Assembly: GCF_007667425.1 (NCBI RefSeq)
Contig: NZ_VDRC01000002.1
Span: forward strand, 248,001 to 312,000
DNA from: Microbacterium sp. 1.5R
GTDB lineage: Bacteria > Actinomycetota > Actinomycetes > Actinomycetales > Microbacteriaceae
Direction of reading: 5' to 3'
Length of the DNA stretch: 64,000 bases
A program made the translations under genes and the position numbers. Position 1 is the stretch's first letter; the number at the start of each line of letters is the position of its first letter. This document shows, one piece after another, positions 47,053 through 56,200 of this stretch. The notes under the pieces were generated by a model. It ran no database searches and was not told the origin of the DNA. It saw only the letters and a list, made by a program, of their open reading frames with translations.

Positions 47053-47399
47053 TGACCACGCGGCCGCTCGCGCTCGTGGTCGAGGACAGCGCCGACCAGA
47101 CGGCACTGCTGCGCCGACACCTCGATCGAGAGGGGTTCGAGGTCTTCGCCGCCGCGAACGCCGAGAGCGCCATCGCCGCGTTCGACCGCATCGCCCCCTC
47201 CGTGGCCGTCATCGATCTGCTGCTGCCCGGCATCTCCGGTGCCGAGTGCGCCGCGATGGTGCGTGCTCGGTTTCCCGACTGCTTCGTCATCGTGAGTTCG
47301 GTGCTCGACGCGACCGACTACCCCGAAGCGGATGCCGCGCTGCCCAAGCCGATCGTCGGAGCCGACCTGCGCGGCATCCTGCGGGGGATCGGCCGATGA
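47052..47399 (+). CDS. stand-alone receiver domain response regulator
   Basis: A 115-residue CheY-like protein with acidic pocket LVVEDSADQTALLRRHLDRE, phospho-acceptor Asp in VAVIDLLLPGISG (near residue 56), Ser in IVSSVLD and Lys in ALPKPI. It has no output domain, so it can act only as a phosphate relay or by binding partners. TGATG and ATGA overlaps link it to the small membrane protein and the kinase. Confidence 0.92.
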   Translation: MTTRPLALVVEDSADQTALLRRHLDREGFEVFAAANAESAIAAFDRIAPSVAVIDLLLPGISGAECAAMVRARFPDCFVIVSSVLDATDYPEADAALPKPIVGADLRGILRGIGR

Positions 47400-49177
47400 A
47401 CGCGACCCCTCTCCGTCGGGCCGAGAACAGCTGGTACGGCGTCTTCGACAATCCGAGCGCGATCATCAAGCAGGCGCCGACCGCGCTCGCCACCCTCCTC
47501 GCGGCGGGGTTCAGCTGGCTGTACCCCGAGCTGCCCTTCACCGATTTCCACGCCGCCCTGGCCGGCATGCTGCTCGTGCTGTTCGCGACGGTGCTCGCCG
47601 GCATCCTCAGCGTCCTGCGCGTCTACGACGGCTGGATCGTACTCGCCATCCCGATGATCGACATCATCGGTCTCGGACTCTTCCGCGCCGGCACCGGCGC
47701 AGCGTCCTCGGTGTTCACGTCGCTCGTGCTGCTGCCGGTGGTGTGGATCGCCGCCGCCCCCGGCATCCGTTACGTCTTCGCCGTGGGCGGGCTGACGTCT
47801 TTCGCCCTGCTCATGCCGTACATCACCGAGCCTCCGAGCAGCTCGGTCGAATGGCTGCGGGGCGTCGTCGGACCGCTCGTCTTCTCGGCGCTCGCCGCCG
47901 TGGTCAACGAGCTCTCCCGTCAGCAGCGTCTTCGCGTGCGTCAGGCGGAGCAGCTCGCAGCCGAGCGCTCGTCGGCGCTGCGCGAGAACGTCGTCGTGCT
48001 CGAACGGCTGCAGGAGAAGGAGCGCGAGTACCGACTGCTGCTCGACTCCTTCCAGAGCCTGTGGTCGTCGATCACCGTCCAGGCCGTGGTCGCGGTCGAC
48101 CTCGCGGGGCGGGTCACCGAGTGGAATCCCGGTGCCGTGCGCCTGCTCGGGATGTCGGTGCAGGAGGCGCAGAACGATGTGCGGATCGACCGCTTCTTCA
48201 CGGTCTCCGCCCTGTCGCAGCTCGTGGGCGATGCGCCGTGCGCGGCGGCGCAGTCCGACCTCCCATCCGGGATCAAGGCGCTGTTCGCTCGTGCCGAGGC
48301 CGAGCGCTCCGTCGAGGGCGACGTCGAGGTCACGACGGCGGGAGGAACGGTCGTGCCGGCGAGGGTGACGGTGAGTCCGCGCACCGACGCGATGGGCGAG
48401 ACCCAGGGGTACCTTCTCGTGCTGACCGACGAGACGAGGGCGGTCGAGGTGGCCCGGATGAAGGACGAGTTCGTCGGGATGATCTCGCACGAGCTGCGGA
48501 CGCCGTTGAGCGCGATCATCGGCTTCCTCGATCTGCTCCGCAACGATCCTGGTCAGCCGCTGTCCGAGGAGCAGGAGGAGTTCGTCGGCATCATCGAGCG
48601 CAATGCCCAGCGACTTCTGACCCTCGTCGGGGATCTGCTGTTCACCGCGCAGGTCGAGTCGGGGCGTTTTCCGCTCAACAGGGCCGATGTCGACCTCGCC
48701 GAGATCGTGCGGAGTGCGGTGACCTCGTCGGGGCCGCACGCGCAGCAGGAGGGCGTCGAACTCGAAGCCGAGGTCCCCTCGACGCCCGTGCGCGTCGTCG
48801 CCGATCCCGATCGCATCGGGCAGGCGCTCGACAATCTCCTCTCCAACGCCATCAAGTTCACGCCGTCCGGCGGCCTGGTCACCGCAGCGGTCCGTCACCG
48901 GGACGGAGGCATCGAGCTCTCCGTGCGCGACACCGGCCTCGGCATCCCCGAGAACGAGCAGGGCATGCTCTTCACCCGCTTCTTCCGCGCATCCACGGCG
49001 ACGAGGAACGCCGTGCCCGGCGTGGGACTCGGTCTCACGATCACCCGCGCCATCGTTCTCGCGCACGGCGGGTCGATGGACGTCACGAGCAAGGAGGGCG
49101 TCGGCACCGAGTTCCGCATGTTCCTCCCGACGGCGCCGCGCACCGAAGCGGTGCCGGTGATCGCGAGCACGGTCTGA
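47396..49177 (+). CDS. membrane sensor histidine kinase with PAS domain
   Basis: A 593-residue kinase. The N-terminal ~180 residues hold about five or six hydrophobic helices, an integral membrane sensor without a large outer domain. A coiled coil (residues ~185-225, RQQRLRVRQAEQLAAERSSA) and a PAS domain follow (~225-350). The HisKA H-box is MISHELRTPLSAIIGFLDLL, and the ATPase has N box LDNLLSNAIKFTPSGG, G1 VRDTGLGIPENE, F box LFTRFFRAS and G2 GVGLGLTITRAIV. It is the last gene of the operon and the likely phosphate donor for both receivers. Confidence 0.93.
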   Translation: MNATPLRRAENSWYGVFDNPSAIIKQAPTALATLLAAGFSWLYPELPFTDFHAALAGMLLVLFATVLAGILSVLRVYDGWIVLAIPMIDIIGLGLFRAGTGAASSVFTSLVLLPVVWIAAAPGIRYVFAVGGLTSFALLMPYITEPPSSSVEWLRGVVGPLVFSALAAVVNELSRQQRLRVRQAEQLAAERSSALRENVVVLERLQEKEREYRLLLDSFQSLWSSITVQAVVAVDLAGRVTEWNPGAVRLLGMSVQEAQNDVRIDRFFTVSALSQLVGDAPCAAAQSDLPSGIKALFARAEAERSVEGDVEVTTAGGTVVPARVTVSPRTDAMGETQGYLLVLTDETRAVEVARMKDEFVGMISHELRTPLSAIIGFLDLLRNDPGQPLSEEQEEFVGIIERNAQRLLTLVGDLLFTAQVESGRFPLNRADVDLAEIVRSAVTSSGPHAQQEGVELEAEVPSTPVRVVADPDRIGQALDNLLSNAIKFTPSGGLVTAAVRHRDGGIELSVRDTGLGIPENEQGMLFTRFFRASTATRNAVPGVGLGLTITRAIVLAHGGSMDVTSKEGVGTEFRMFLPTAPRTEAVPVIASTV

Positions 49178-49189
49178 TCGCCGCACGGT

Positions 49190-49245
49190 CCGGCGCCTGA
49201 CGTCCGGCGCCTGATGACCGGCGCCGGGTAACCGGCGCCTGATAG
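49190..49245 (+). repeat. four 14-bp tandem repeats after the kinase gene
   Basis: CCGGCGCCTGA-like units begin at 49190, 49204, 49218 and 49232, a period of exactly 14 bp. The third reads CCGGCGCCGGG. Each centre is the palindrome GGCGCC. The array ends just before TAGTCT (49243-49248), a possible -10 for the ABC-F gene. Confidence 0.8.
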
Positions 49246-49286
49246 TCTGGTCGGCTCGCCAGTCGGGCGGAAGGACGGCCCGGACC

Positions 49287-50975
49287 GTGGGATACATCGA
49301 TGTCGCAGGAGTCTCTCTGACCCTGCCCGACGGCAGGCCGCTGCTCGACGAGGTCGCCTTCCGCGTCGGATCCGGGTCGACGAGCGCGCTGATCGGACCC
49401 AACGGCGCCGGCAAGACGACGTTGCTGCGCATCATCCGAGGCGACCAGGCGGCGGATGCCGGAGTCGTGACCATCGACGGTGGCCTCGGCGTCATGGATC
49501 AGTTCGTCGGGCACGGGGGGCCCGGCGAGACGGTGCACGATCTGCTCGTGCGCGTCGCCCCCTCGCGCATCCGTGCCGCCGCTCAGGGGTTGGACGATGC
49601 CGAGAACGCGCTGATCGACCGCGATGAGCACGACACCCAGATGGCCTACGCTGCGGCGATCGCCGAATACGCGGACGCCGGAGGGTACGAGCACGAGACC
49701 GTCTGGGATCGGTGCACGGTGGCCGCGCTCGGAGTGCCGTTCGACCGGGCGAGGTACCGGGAGCTCACGACCCTGTCGGGTGGCGAGCAGAAGCGGCTGG
49801 CTCTCGAGGCCCTGCTGCGCGGACCCGACCAGGTGCTGCTGCTCGACGAACCGGACAACTACCTCGATGTGCCGACCAAGCGCTGGCTCGAGGAGCAGCT
49901 GCGCCAGACGCCCAAGACCGTGCTGCTCGTGTCGCACGACCGGGAGCTGCTGGCGCGCGCCGTCGACCGCCTGATCACCCTCGAGCCGGGCGGGGCCGGC
50001 GCGACGGCCTGGGTGCACGGTGGCGGCTTCGCGACGTATCACCAGGCGCGCACCGACCGGATGGAACGTCTTGACGAGCTGCGCAGGCGTTGGGACGAGC
50101 AGCACGAGAAGCTGCTCGTGCTCGTCGCGACCCTCAAGGTCAAGGCGTCTGCGAACGACGGCTTCGCGTCGAGGTATCAGGCGGCGCAGACGCGGCTGCG
50201 ACGGTTCGAGGACGCCGGTCCGCCCGAGGAGCGACCGCCGACGCAGGACTTCGACATGCGGTTGCGCGGCTCGCGCACGGGGAAGCGCGCGGTCGTCGCC
50301 GAGCGACTGGAGCTGACAGGACTCATGCGGCCCTTCGACCTCGAGGTCTGGTACGGCGACAGGGTGGCCGTCCTGGGTTCGAACGGGTCGGGGAAGTCGC
50401 ACTTCCTGCGGCTGCTCGCGCGGGGCGGCAGTGATCCGGATCCGAGCCTCGGCCACGTGACTCCGACGGGGGAGCAGCTCTCCGCCGTCGTGCACACCGG
50501 GGCCGCGGTGCTGGGTGCGCGGGTGGCGCCGGGGCTGTTCGCGCAGACGCACGCGCACCCTGAGTTCGTGGGGCGCACCCTGCTGGAGATCCTGCACCGA
50601 GGGGACGAACGGCGTGCGGGGATGCCGCGGGATGCCGCGAGCTCGGCGCTCGACCGGTACGGCCTCGTGCGTCAGGCGCAGCAGACGTTCGAGTCGCTCT
50701 CCGGTGGGCAGCAGGCGCGGTTCCAGGTGCTGCTGCTCGAGCTCTCGGGCGCGACGCTGCTGCTGCTCGACGAGCCGACCGACAACCTCGACCTCGAGTC
50801 GGCCGAGGCCCTGGAGGACGCGCTGACGCGATTCGAGGGCACCGTGCTGGCGGTGACCCACGACCGGTGGTTCGCGCGGTCGTTCGACCGCTTCCTCGTC
50901 TTCGGATCGGACGGCCGTGTGTACGAGGCCGACGAGCCGGTCTGGGACGAGCGGCGTGTGGTCCGCTCGCGCTGA
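49287..50975 (+). CDS. ABC-F family ATP-binding protein
   Basis: A 562-residue soluble protein with two ABC domains and no membrane part. Walker A motifs are ALIGPNGAGKTTLLRII and AVLGSNGSGKSHFLRLL, signatures are TLSGGEQKRLALEALL and SLSGGQQARFQVLLLE, and Walker B motifs are VLLLDEPDNYLDVPTKRW and LLLLDEPTDNLDLESAEA. The linker (about 265-330) is charged and helical as expected for a ribosome-reaching P-site-tRNA motif. ABC-F proteins act on the ribosome in translation control or antibiotic resistance. The type cannot be decided. It starts with GTG. Confidence 0.92.
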   Translation: MGYIDVAGVSLTLPDGRPLLDEVAFRVGSGSTSALIGPNGAGKTTLLRIIRGDQAADAGVVTIDGGLGVMDQFVGHGGPGETVHDLLVRVAPSRIRAAAQGLDDAENALIDRDEHDTQMAYAAAIAEYADAGGYEHETVWDRCTVAALGVPFDRARYRELTTLSGGEQKRLALEALLRGPDQVLLLDEPDNYLDVPTKRWLEEQLRQTPKTVLLVSHDRELLARAVDRLITLEPGGAGATAWVHGGGFATYHQARTDRMERLDELRRRWDEQHEKLLVLVATLKVKASANDGFASRYQAAQTRLRRFEDAGPPEERPPTQDFDMRLRGSRTGKRAVVAERLELTGLMRPFDLEVWYGDRVAVLGSNGSGKSHFLRLLARGGSDPDPSLGHVTPTGEQLSAVVHTGAAVLGARVAPGLFAQTHAHPEFVGRTLLEILHRGDERRAGMPRDAASSALDRYGLVRQAQQTFESLSGGQQARFQVLLLELSGATLLLLDEPTDNLDLESAEALEDALTRFEGTVLAVTHDRWFARSFDRFLVFGSDGRVYEADEPVWDERRVVRSR

Positions 50976-51045
50976 GGCGGAACGCAGAGACCGCCCCGGC
51001 ATCCCGCCGCCGTCGGCCGTCGTGCGCGCCCGGTAGTCTGGAGGG

Positions 51046-52167
51046 GTGACCATGGAGATCGAGCTCGGCCGAGGCAAGCGCGCGCGCCGCGCATACACGT
51101 TCGACGACATCGCGGTGGTGCCGTCGCGGCGCACACGCAACCCGGAGGACGTGTCGACCGCATGGACGATCGATGCGTTCGGCTTCGACATCCCTGTGCT
51201 CGGTGCGCCGATGGACTCGGTCGTGAGCCCGCGTACCGCCATCATGCTCGGTCAGCTCGGCGGCCTGGGGGTCCTCGACCTCGAGGGCCTGTGGACACGC
51301 TACGAAGACCCCGAGCCGCTGCTCGCCGAGATCGCCGCGCTTTCCGGCGACTCCGCCACCGTGCGCATGCAGCAGCTCTACGCCGAGCCCATCAAGCCTG
51401 AACTCATCACCCGCCGTCTGGCCGAGATCCGCGAGGCCGGCGTCACGGTCGCCGGTTCGCTGACACCGCAGCGCACCCAGCAGTTCTACGACACGGTCGC
51501 CGCAGCCGGGGTCGACCTGTTCGTGATCCGCGGCACCACGGTCTCGGCCGAGCACGTGTCGAGCGTCGACGAGCCGCTCAACCTGAAGAAGTTCATCTAC
51601 GACCTCGACGTGCCAGTGATCGTCGGCGGGGCCGCGACGTACACTGCCGCGCTGCACCTCATGCGCACGGGCGCCGCCGGTGTGCTCGTCGGCTTCGGCG
51701 GGGGAGCGGCGTCGACGACGCGCGCGACCCTCGGCATCCACGCCCCGATGGCGACGGCCGTCTCCGACGTCGCCGCCGCTCGGCGCGACTACCTCGACGA
51801 GTCGGGCGGCCGCTACGTGCATGTGATCGCCGACGGCGGCGTCGGCACGTCGGGCGACATCGTCAAGGCACTGGCCATGGGCGCGGATGCCGTCATGCTC
51901 GGCGTCGCGCTCGCGCGAGCCACTGACGCGCCCGGCCACGGTTTCCACTGGGGTCCCGAGGCGCACCACCCGCAGCTCCCGCGGGGTCGCCGCGTCGAGG
52001 TCGGCGGCATCGGCACGCTCGAGGAGATCCTGTACGGGCCCGCCCCGGTCGCCGACGGCACCGCGAACCTCATCGGTGCGCTGCGCAAGTCGATGGCGAC
52101 CACCGGATACTCCGACCTCAAGGAGTTCCAGCGCGTCGAGGTCGTGCTCGCTCCGTACGAGGCCTGA
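51046..52167 (+). CDS. guaB3: GuaB3 family IMP dehydrogenase-related protein
   Basis: A 373-residue TIM-barrel protein of the GuaB3 type that is common in actinobacteria and cyanobacteria. It starts with ARRAYTFDDIAVVPSRRTRN, lacks CBS domains, and its active loop reads VGFGGGAASTTRATLGIHAP, with no cysteine where GuaB has Cys312. YVHVIADGGVGTSGDIVKAL and ALRKSMATTGYSDLKEFQRV are conserved. It is therefore unlikely to work by the standard IMPDH covalent mechanism. A GMP-reductase-like or regulatory role has been proposed for relatives. The GTG lies 6 nt after TAGTCT, so leaderless. Confidence 0.93.
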   Translation: MTMEIELGRGKRARRAYTFDDIAVVPSRRTRNPEDVSTAWTIDAFGFDIPVLGAPMDSVVSPRTAIMLGQLGGLGVLDLEGLWTRYEDPEPLLAEIAALSGDSATVRMQQLYAEPIKPELITRRLAEIREAGVTVAGSLTPQRTQQFYDTVAAAGVDLFVIRGTTVSAEHVSSVDEPLNLKKFIYDLDVPVIVGGAATYTAALHLMRTGAAGVLVGFGGGAASTTRATLGIHAPMATAVSDVAAARRDYLDESGGRYVHVIADGGVGTSGDIVKALAMGADAVMLGVALARATDAPGHGFHWGPEAHHPQLPRGRRVEVGGIGTLEEILYGPAPVADGTANLIGALRKSMATTGYSDLKEFQRVEVVLAPYEA

Positions 52168-52183
52168 GGCCCCGCGCATCACC

Positions 52184-52981
52184 GTGACATCGCCCGCTCT
52201 GTTCCCGCCCACCCTCCGCGAGGTCATGCTGCGCGGACGCTGGATCGGGATGCTTCTGCTGTGCCTGGTGGTCGCCGGTGTGTTCGCCTGGCTCGGCCAA
52301 TGGCAGCTGGAGCGGGCGATCGAGACCGATCCGGCTCCCGCCGGTGCCACGGAGAACGTGCGTCCGCTCACCGACGTGGTCGAGCCGGGGGAGTACCTCG
52401 CCGAGCCCCTCGTGGGGCAGCGCGTCGAGACGTCGGGCAGCTGGGTGGCCGACGACTTCGTCATCGTCTCGAGCAGGTTCAACGACGACGTCTCGGGCTT
52501 CTGGGTGACGGGCCAGCTGCGCGTCGCCGAGAAGACCTCGATCGCCGTGGCGATCGGCTGGACCGCCGATCGCGATGCCGCGGAGGACGCCGTCGACGCC
52601 CTGAACCGCGACGCCGACGGCTCGGTCGTCGAGGTGACCGGTCGGATCATCTCGGACGAGGGGCCGGCGGTGCCGCCCGAGGACGACCCGCATCGCATCG
52701 ACCGCATGTCGCCGGCCGCGCTGCTGAGTACGTGGCACAACGTCGACGGACTCGACATGTATCGGCCATACCTCGCGTCGACGACCGCGTCGGCGGGGCT
52801 CTCCGACATCGCGTCGCCGGCACCCGCCGAGCAGTCGCCCGTGAACTGGTTGAACGTGTTCTACGCCGCCGAGTGGGCGATCTTCGCCGGCTTCGCCTTC
52901 TACCTCTGGTACCGCCTGGCGAAGGACGCCTGGGAGCGCGAGGTCGAGGAGTTCGAGGACTCGACGGCGGAGAGCGCCTGA
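52184..52981 (+). CDS. SURF1 family cytochrome oxidase assembly protein
   Basis: A 265-residue protein with two membrane helices (GMLLLCLVVAGVFAWLGQWQ near 18-37 and YAAEWAIFAGFAFYLWYRLA near 228-247) and an external loop between them, the SURF1/SHY1 layout. GQWQLERA and PVNWLNVFYAAEWAIFAGFA are family marks. It should help assemble heme-copper oxidase. The start is uncertain: GTG 52184 or ATG 52226, the latter directly after GCGAGG. I give the longer form. It follows guaB3 by 16 nt. Confidence 0.88.
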   Translation: MTSPALFPPTLREVMLRGRWIGMLLLCLVVAGVFAWLGQWQLERAIETDPAPAGATENVRPLTDVVEPGEYLAEPLVGQRVETSGSWVADDFVIVSSRFNDDVSGFWVTGQLRVAEKTSIAVAIGWTADRDAAEDAVDALNRDADGSVVEVTGRIISDEGPAVPPEDDPHRIDRMSPAALLSTWHNVDGLDMYRPYLASTTASAGLSDIASPAPAEQSPVNWLNVFYAAEWAIFAGFAFYLWYRLAKDAWEREVEEFEDSTAESA

Positions 52982-53288
52982 CGGCCTCCCGGCCCGACGT
53001 TCGACGTCGTGCAGCGCGGCGGAGCGTCGGCCGACGGGAGTGTTCGCGGGGCTGATCCTGCGCATCCGCGCAGCCGCCCCCGCACATTCGAGCGTCCGCT
53101 GTACCGGTATTCCACCTTCGTCGGGGGTCGGTTCCAGCCATTCGGTTAGCGCTCGGTGACCAATGGGAAAACTCCGTTGATGATGTCGGAGGGCCTTCAT
53201 AAGCTCGCATCATGTGCGCCGGCTGTGAGGGTGCGCAGCCCTGGTTCCACGAGAGCCGTCACCCGACGAAACCGAGGAGACAACACCG
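52982..53288 (+). promoter_or_regulatory. upstream region of the secreted nuclease gene
   Basis: These 307 nt hold no convincing gene. A small hairpin GACGT-TCG-ACGTC follows the SURF1 stop. CGGTT/CGGTG words at 53129, 53143 and 53154 form loose direct repeats before a less GC-rich stretch, ACCAATGGGAAAACTCCG (53159-53176), the most promoter-like part. Phosphate control would be plausible for a nuclease/nucleotidase, but I cannot identify a clear Pho box. GAGGAG lies 10 nt before the start. Confidence 0.35.
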
Positions 53289-56200
53289 ATGATGCTCGCT
53301 TCCGACGCCGCGAACCGCGAGGTTCCCGGGTCAGATCGCAGAGGCCGGGGGCGTCTCGGCGCCCTCGCCGCCACCTGCGTCGCAGCCCTGGGCGCCAGCG
53401 CCCTGATCGCGGCGCCCGCGTCCGCCGACGTGTCGGGGACGGGGGTCGTCATCAACGAGGCGTACCTGTCCGGAGGCAGCGCCGGTGCCGCGTACACGAA
53501 CAAGTTCGTCGAGCTGTACAACCCGACGGATGCACCGGTGGTCCTCGACGGCCTCTCGCTGCAGTACCGATCGGCCGGCGGCACGGGCAACGCCAACGGC
53601 GTCGCGCCGCTGAGCGGCAGCATCCCGGCCCGCGGGTACTACCTCGTGCAGGGCGGCAGCAACGGCGCGAACGGCGCCGCGCTACCGACCCCCGATGCGA
53701 CCGGCAACCTCAACCCCGGCGGGAGCGCCGGCACCCTCGCGCTCGTGGAGGGCACCGCGGCGGTCACCCTGACCCCAGGCTCGGTGACCGGCGTCGACGG
53801 CGTGGTCGACGTGCTCGGCTACGGCTCGTCCAACACGTTCGAGACGAAGGCGGCTCCTGCCCCCGCAGGCAACACCGACGTGAAGTCGCTGAACCGCACC
53901 GGCGGCAAGGACACCGACGACAACAGCGTGGACTTCACCCTGTCGGCCTCGATCACGCCGCAGAACTCGGGCGGCACCGACCCCGGCACCGATCCTGAGG
54001 ACCCGGGTACGGATCCGGGCACCGAACCCGCGAAGGTGTCGATCGCCGAGGTCCAGGGCACGACTGACATCTCGCCCCTGAACGGTCAGACCGTGACGGT
54101 CGAAGGCGTCGTGACGGCCGACTACCGCACGGGCGGCTACAAGGGCATCGTCATCCAGACTCAGGGATCGGGCGGTGAGGCCGACGCGACCCCCGGGGCA
54201 TCCGACGGCGTCTTCGTGTTCCTCGACGCGCTCGCCCCGACGCTCGCGATCGGCGACCTCGTGTCGGTGACCGGCTCGGTGAGCGAGTACTTCGGTCAGA
54301 CGCAGATCAACCCCGCATCCCTCGCCGGAGTGTCGGTGATGCAGGCGGGCGTCGGCGTGCCTGCGGCCACCCCGCTGCCCGACACGGTGGTCGGCGCCGA
54401 TCGCGAGCAGTACGAGAGCATGCTCGTCGCGCCGGCCGGCACCTACCGCGTCGCGTCGAGCCACCAGCTCTACAACTTCGGCGCACTCTGGCTGAACGCC
54501 GGCGACGAGTTGAATGTGAAGAGCACCGAGCTCGCGCGTCCAGGCGACGAGGCCGCGGCCATCGCGGCGGCCAACCGCGCGAACCGCCTGCTGCTCGACG
54601 ACGGCTGGTCCATCCAGGTCTCGAACAACGGCCACCCGAACGACCAGCCGTACTTCACGAAGGACCTCGTGGTCCGCAACGGCGACACGGTGGACTTCCG
54701 CGACAACTCCTACGTGCTGTCGTACGGGTTCGACGACTGGCGTTTGCAGCCCGTGGTGCCGATCGACAGTGCGTCGCCCGCGGCGGTCAAGGTCGGCTTC
54801 GAGGCGACCAACCCGCGCGTCGAGACCGCGCCGACGGTCGGCGGTGACGTGCAGGTCGCGTCGTTCAACGTCTTCAACTACTTCACGACGTTGAAGAGCC
54901 AGAACTCCAACGCGCGCGGTGCGGCGAACGCCGCGCAGTTCGCGATCCAGAAGTCGAAGATCGTCGCGGCGATCAACGGCCTCGACGCGGAGATCGTCTC
55001 GCTCATGGAGATCGAGAACTCGATCAAGCTGGGCGGGTCGCTCGACTCGGCGCTCGCCGACCTCGTCGACGGCCTCAACGACGCCGCGGGCGGAGACGTG
55101 TGGGATTACGTGCGCACCCCGGCGGCCCTGAACAACGCTGCCACGACCGACTTCATCACGAGCGCCATCATCTACAAGAAGGATGACGTGTCCACCGTCG
55201 GCGACAGCCTCACCGTCACCGACGAGAGCGTGTGGGGCAACGCGCGCGAGCCGATCGCCCAGGCGTTCGACATCGACGGCCGCACGGTCACCGTCGTCGC
55301 CAACCACTTCAAGTCGAAGTCGGCCCCCGACGGCGGCGGGGCGGAACCGGCCGACGGCCAGGGCTTCTTCAACGCCGATCGTGTCGCCCAGGCGAAGTCG
55401 CTCGAGGGCTTCACCGCGACGATCGAAGACAAGACGGGCAGCAGCGACATCCTGCTGATCGGCGATTTCAACGCCTACGCGAAGGAAGACCCGATCGACG
55501 TCTTCACGAGCGCGGGATGGAGCGACGTCGCCCCTGAGAAGGCACCGGGCCAGCACACGTACTCGTTCGACGGCGAGCTCGGCTCGCTCGACCACGTGCT
55601 CGCCTCGCCGTCGCTGGCCGCCTCGATCACGGGTGCGGGTGTCTGGAGCATCAACTCGCCCGAGTGGAGCGACCGCGGCTACGCCTTCGGCGCCACCGAG
55701 GCCGGCACGCCGTTCCGGTCGAGCGACCACGACCCGATCATCGTCGGCGTCTCCTCGGAGATCCCGCCCGTGAGCATCGACGTCGTCACCATGAACGACT
55801 TCCACGGTCGCATCGAGGCCGACGGCGCCGCCGCCGGTGCCGCGGTGGTCGCGGGTGCCGTGCAGCAGTTCCGCTCGGAGAACCCGAACACGATCTTCGC
55901 CGGTGTCGGCGATCTGATCGGCGCATCGACGTTCACCTCGTTCATCAACGACGACAACCCCACGATCGATGCGCTCAACGCCGCCGGTCTCGACGTGAGC
56001 GCAGCGGGCAACCACGAGTTCGATCAGGGGTGGGAGGACCTGCGCGACCGTGTGCAGGACCGCGCTGACTGGGAGTACATCTCGTCGAACGTGTTCCTCA
56101 CCGAGACGGGTGAGCCGGCGCTCGCCCCGGCCTGGGTGAAGGAGCTCGACGGCGTCAAGGTCGGTTTCATCGGCGCCGTCACGGAGGACCTCGATTCCCT

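Noticed and set aside
42689-49177. Interpretation of the operon as a defence (antiphage) system
   Set aside because: No nuclease, NTPase effector or other typical defence effector is present. The GT2 synthase and deacetylase fit envelope or matrix chemistry better.
53129-53160. Pho box upstream of the nuclease gene
   Set aside because: CGGTT-type words occur but neither spacing nor sequence fits the known actinobacterial PhoP direct repeats.
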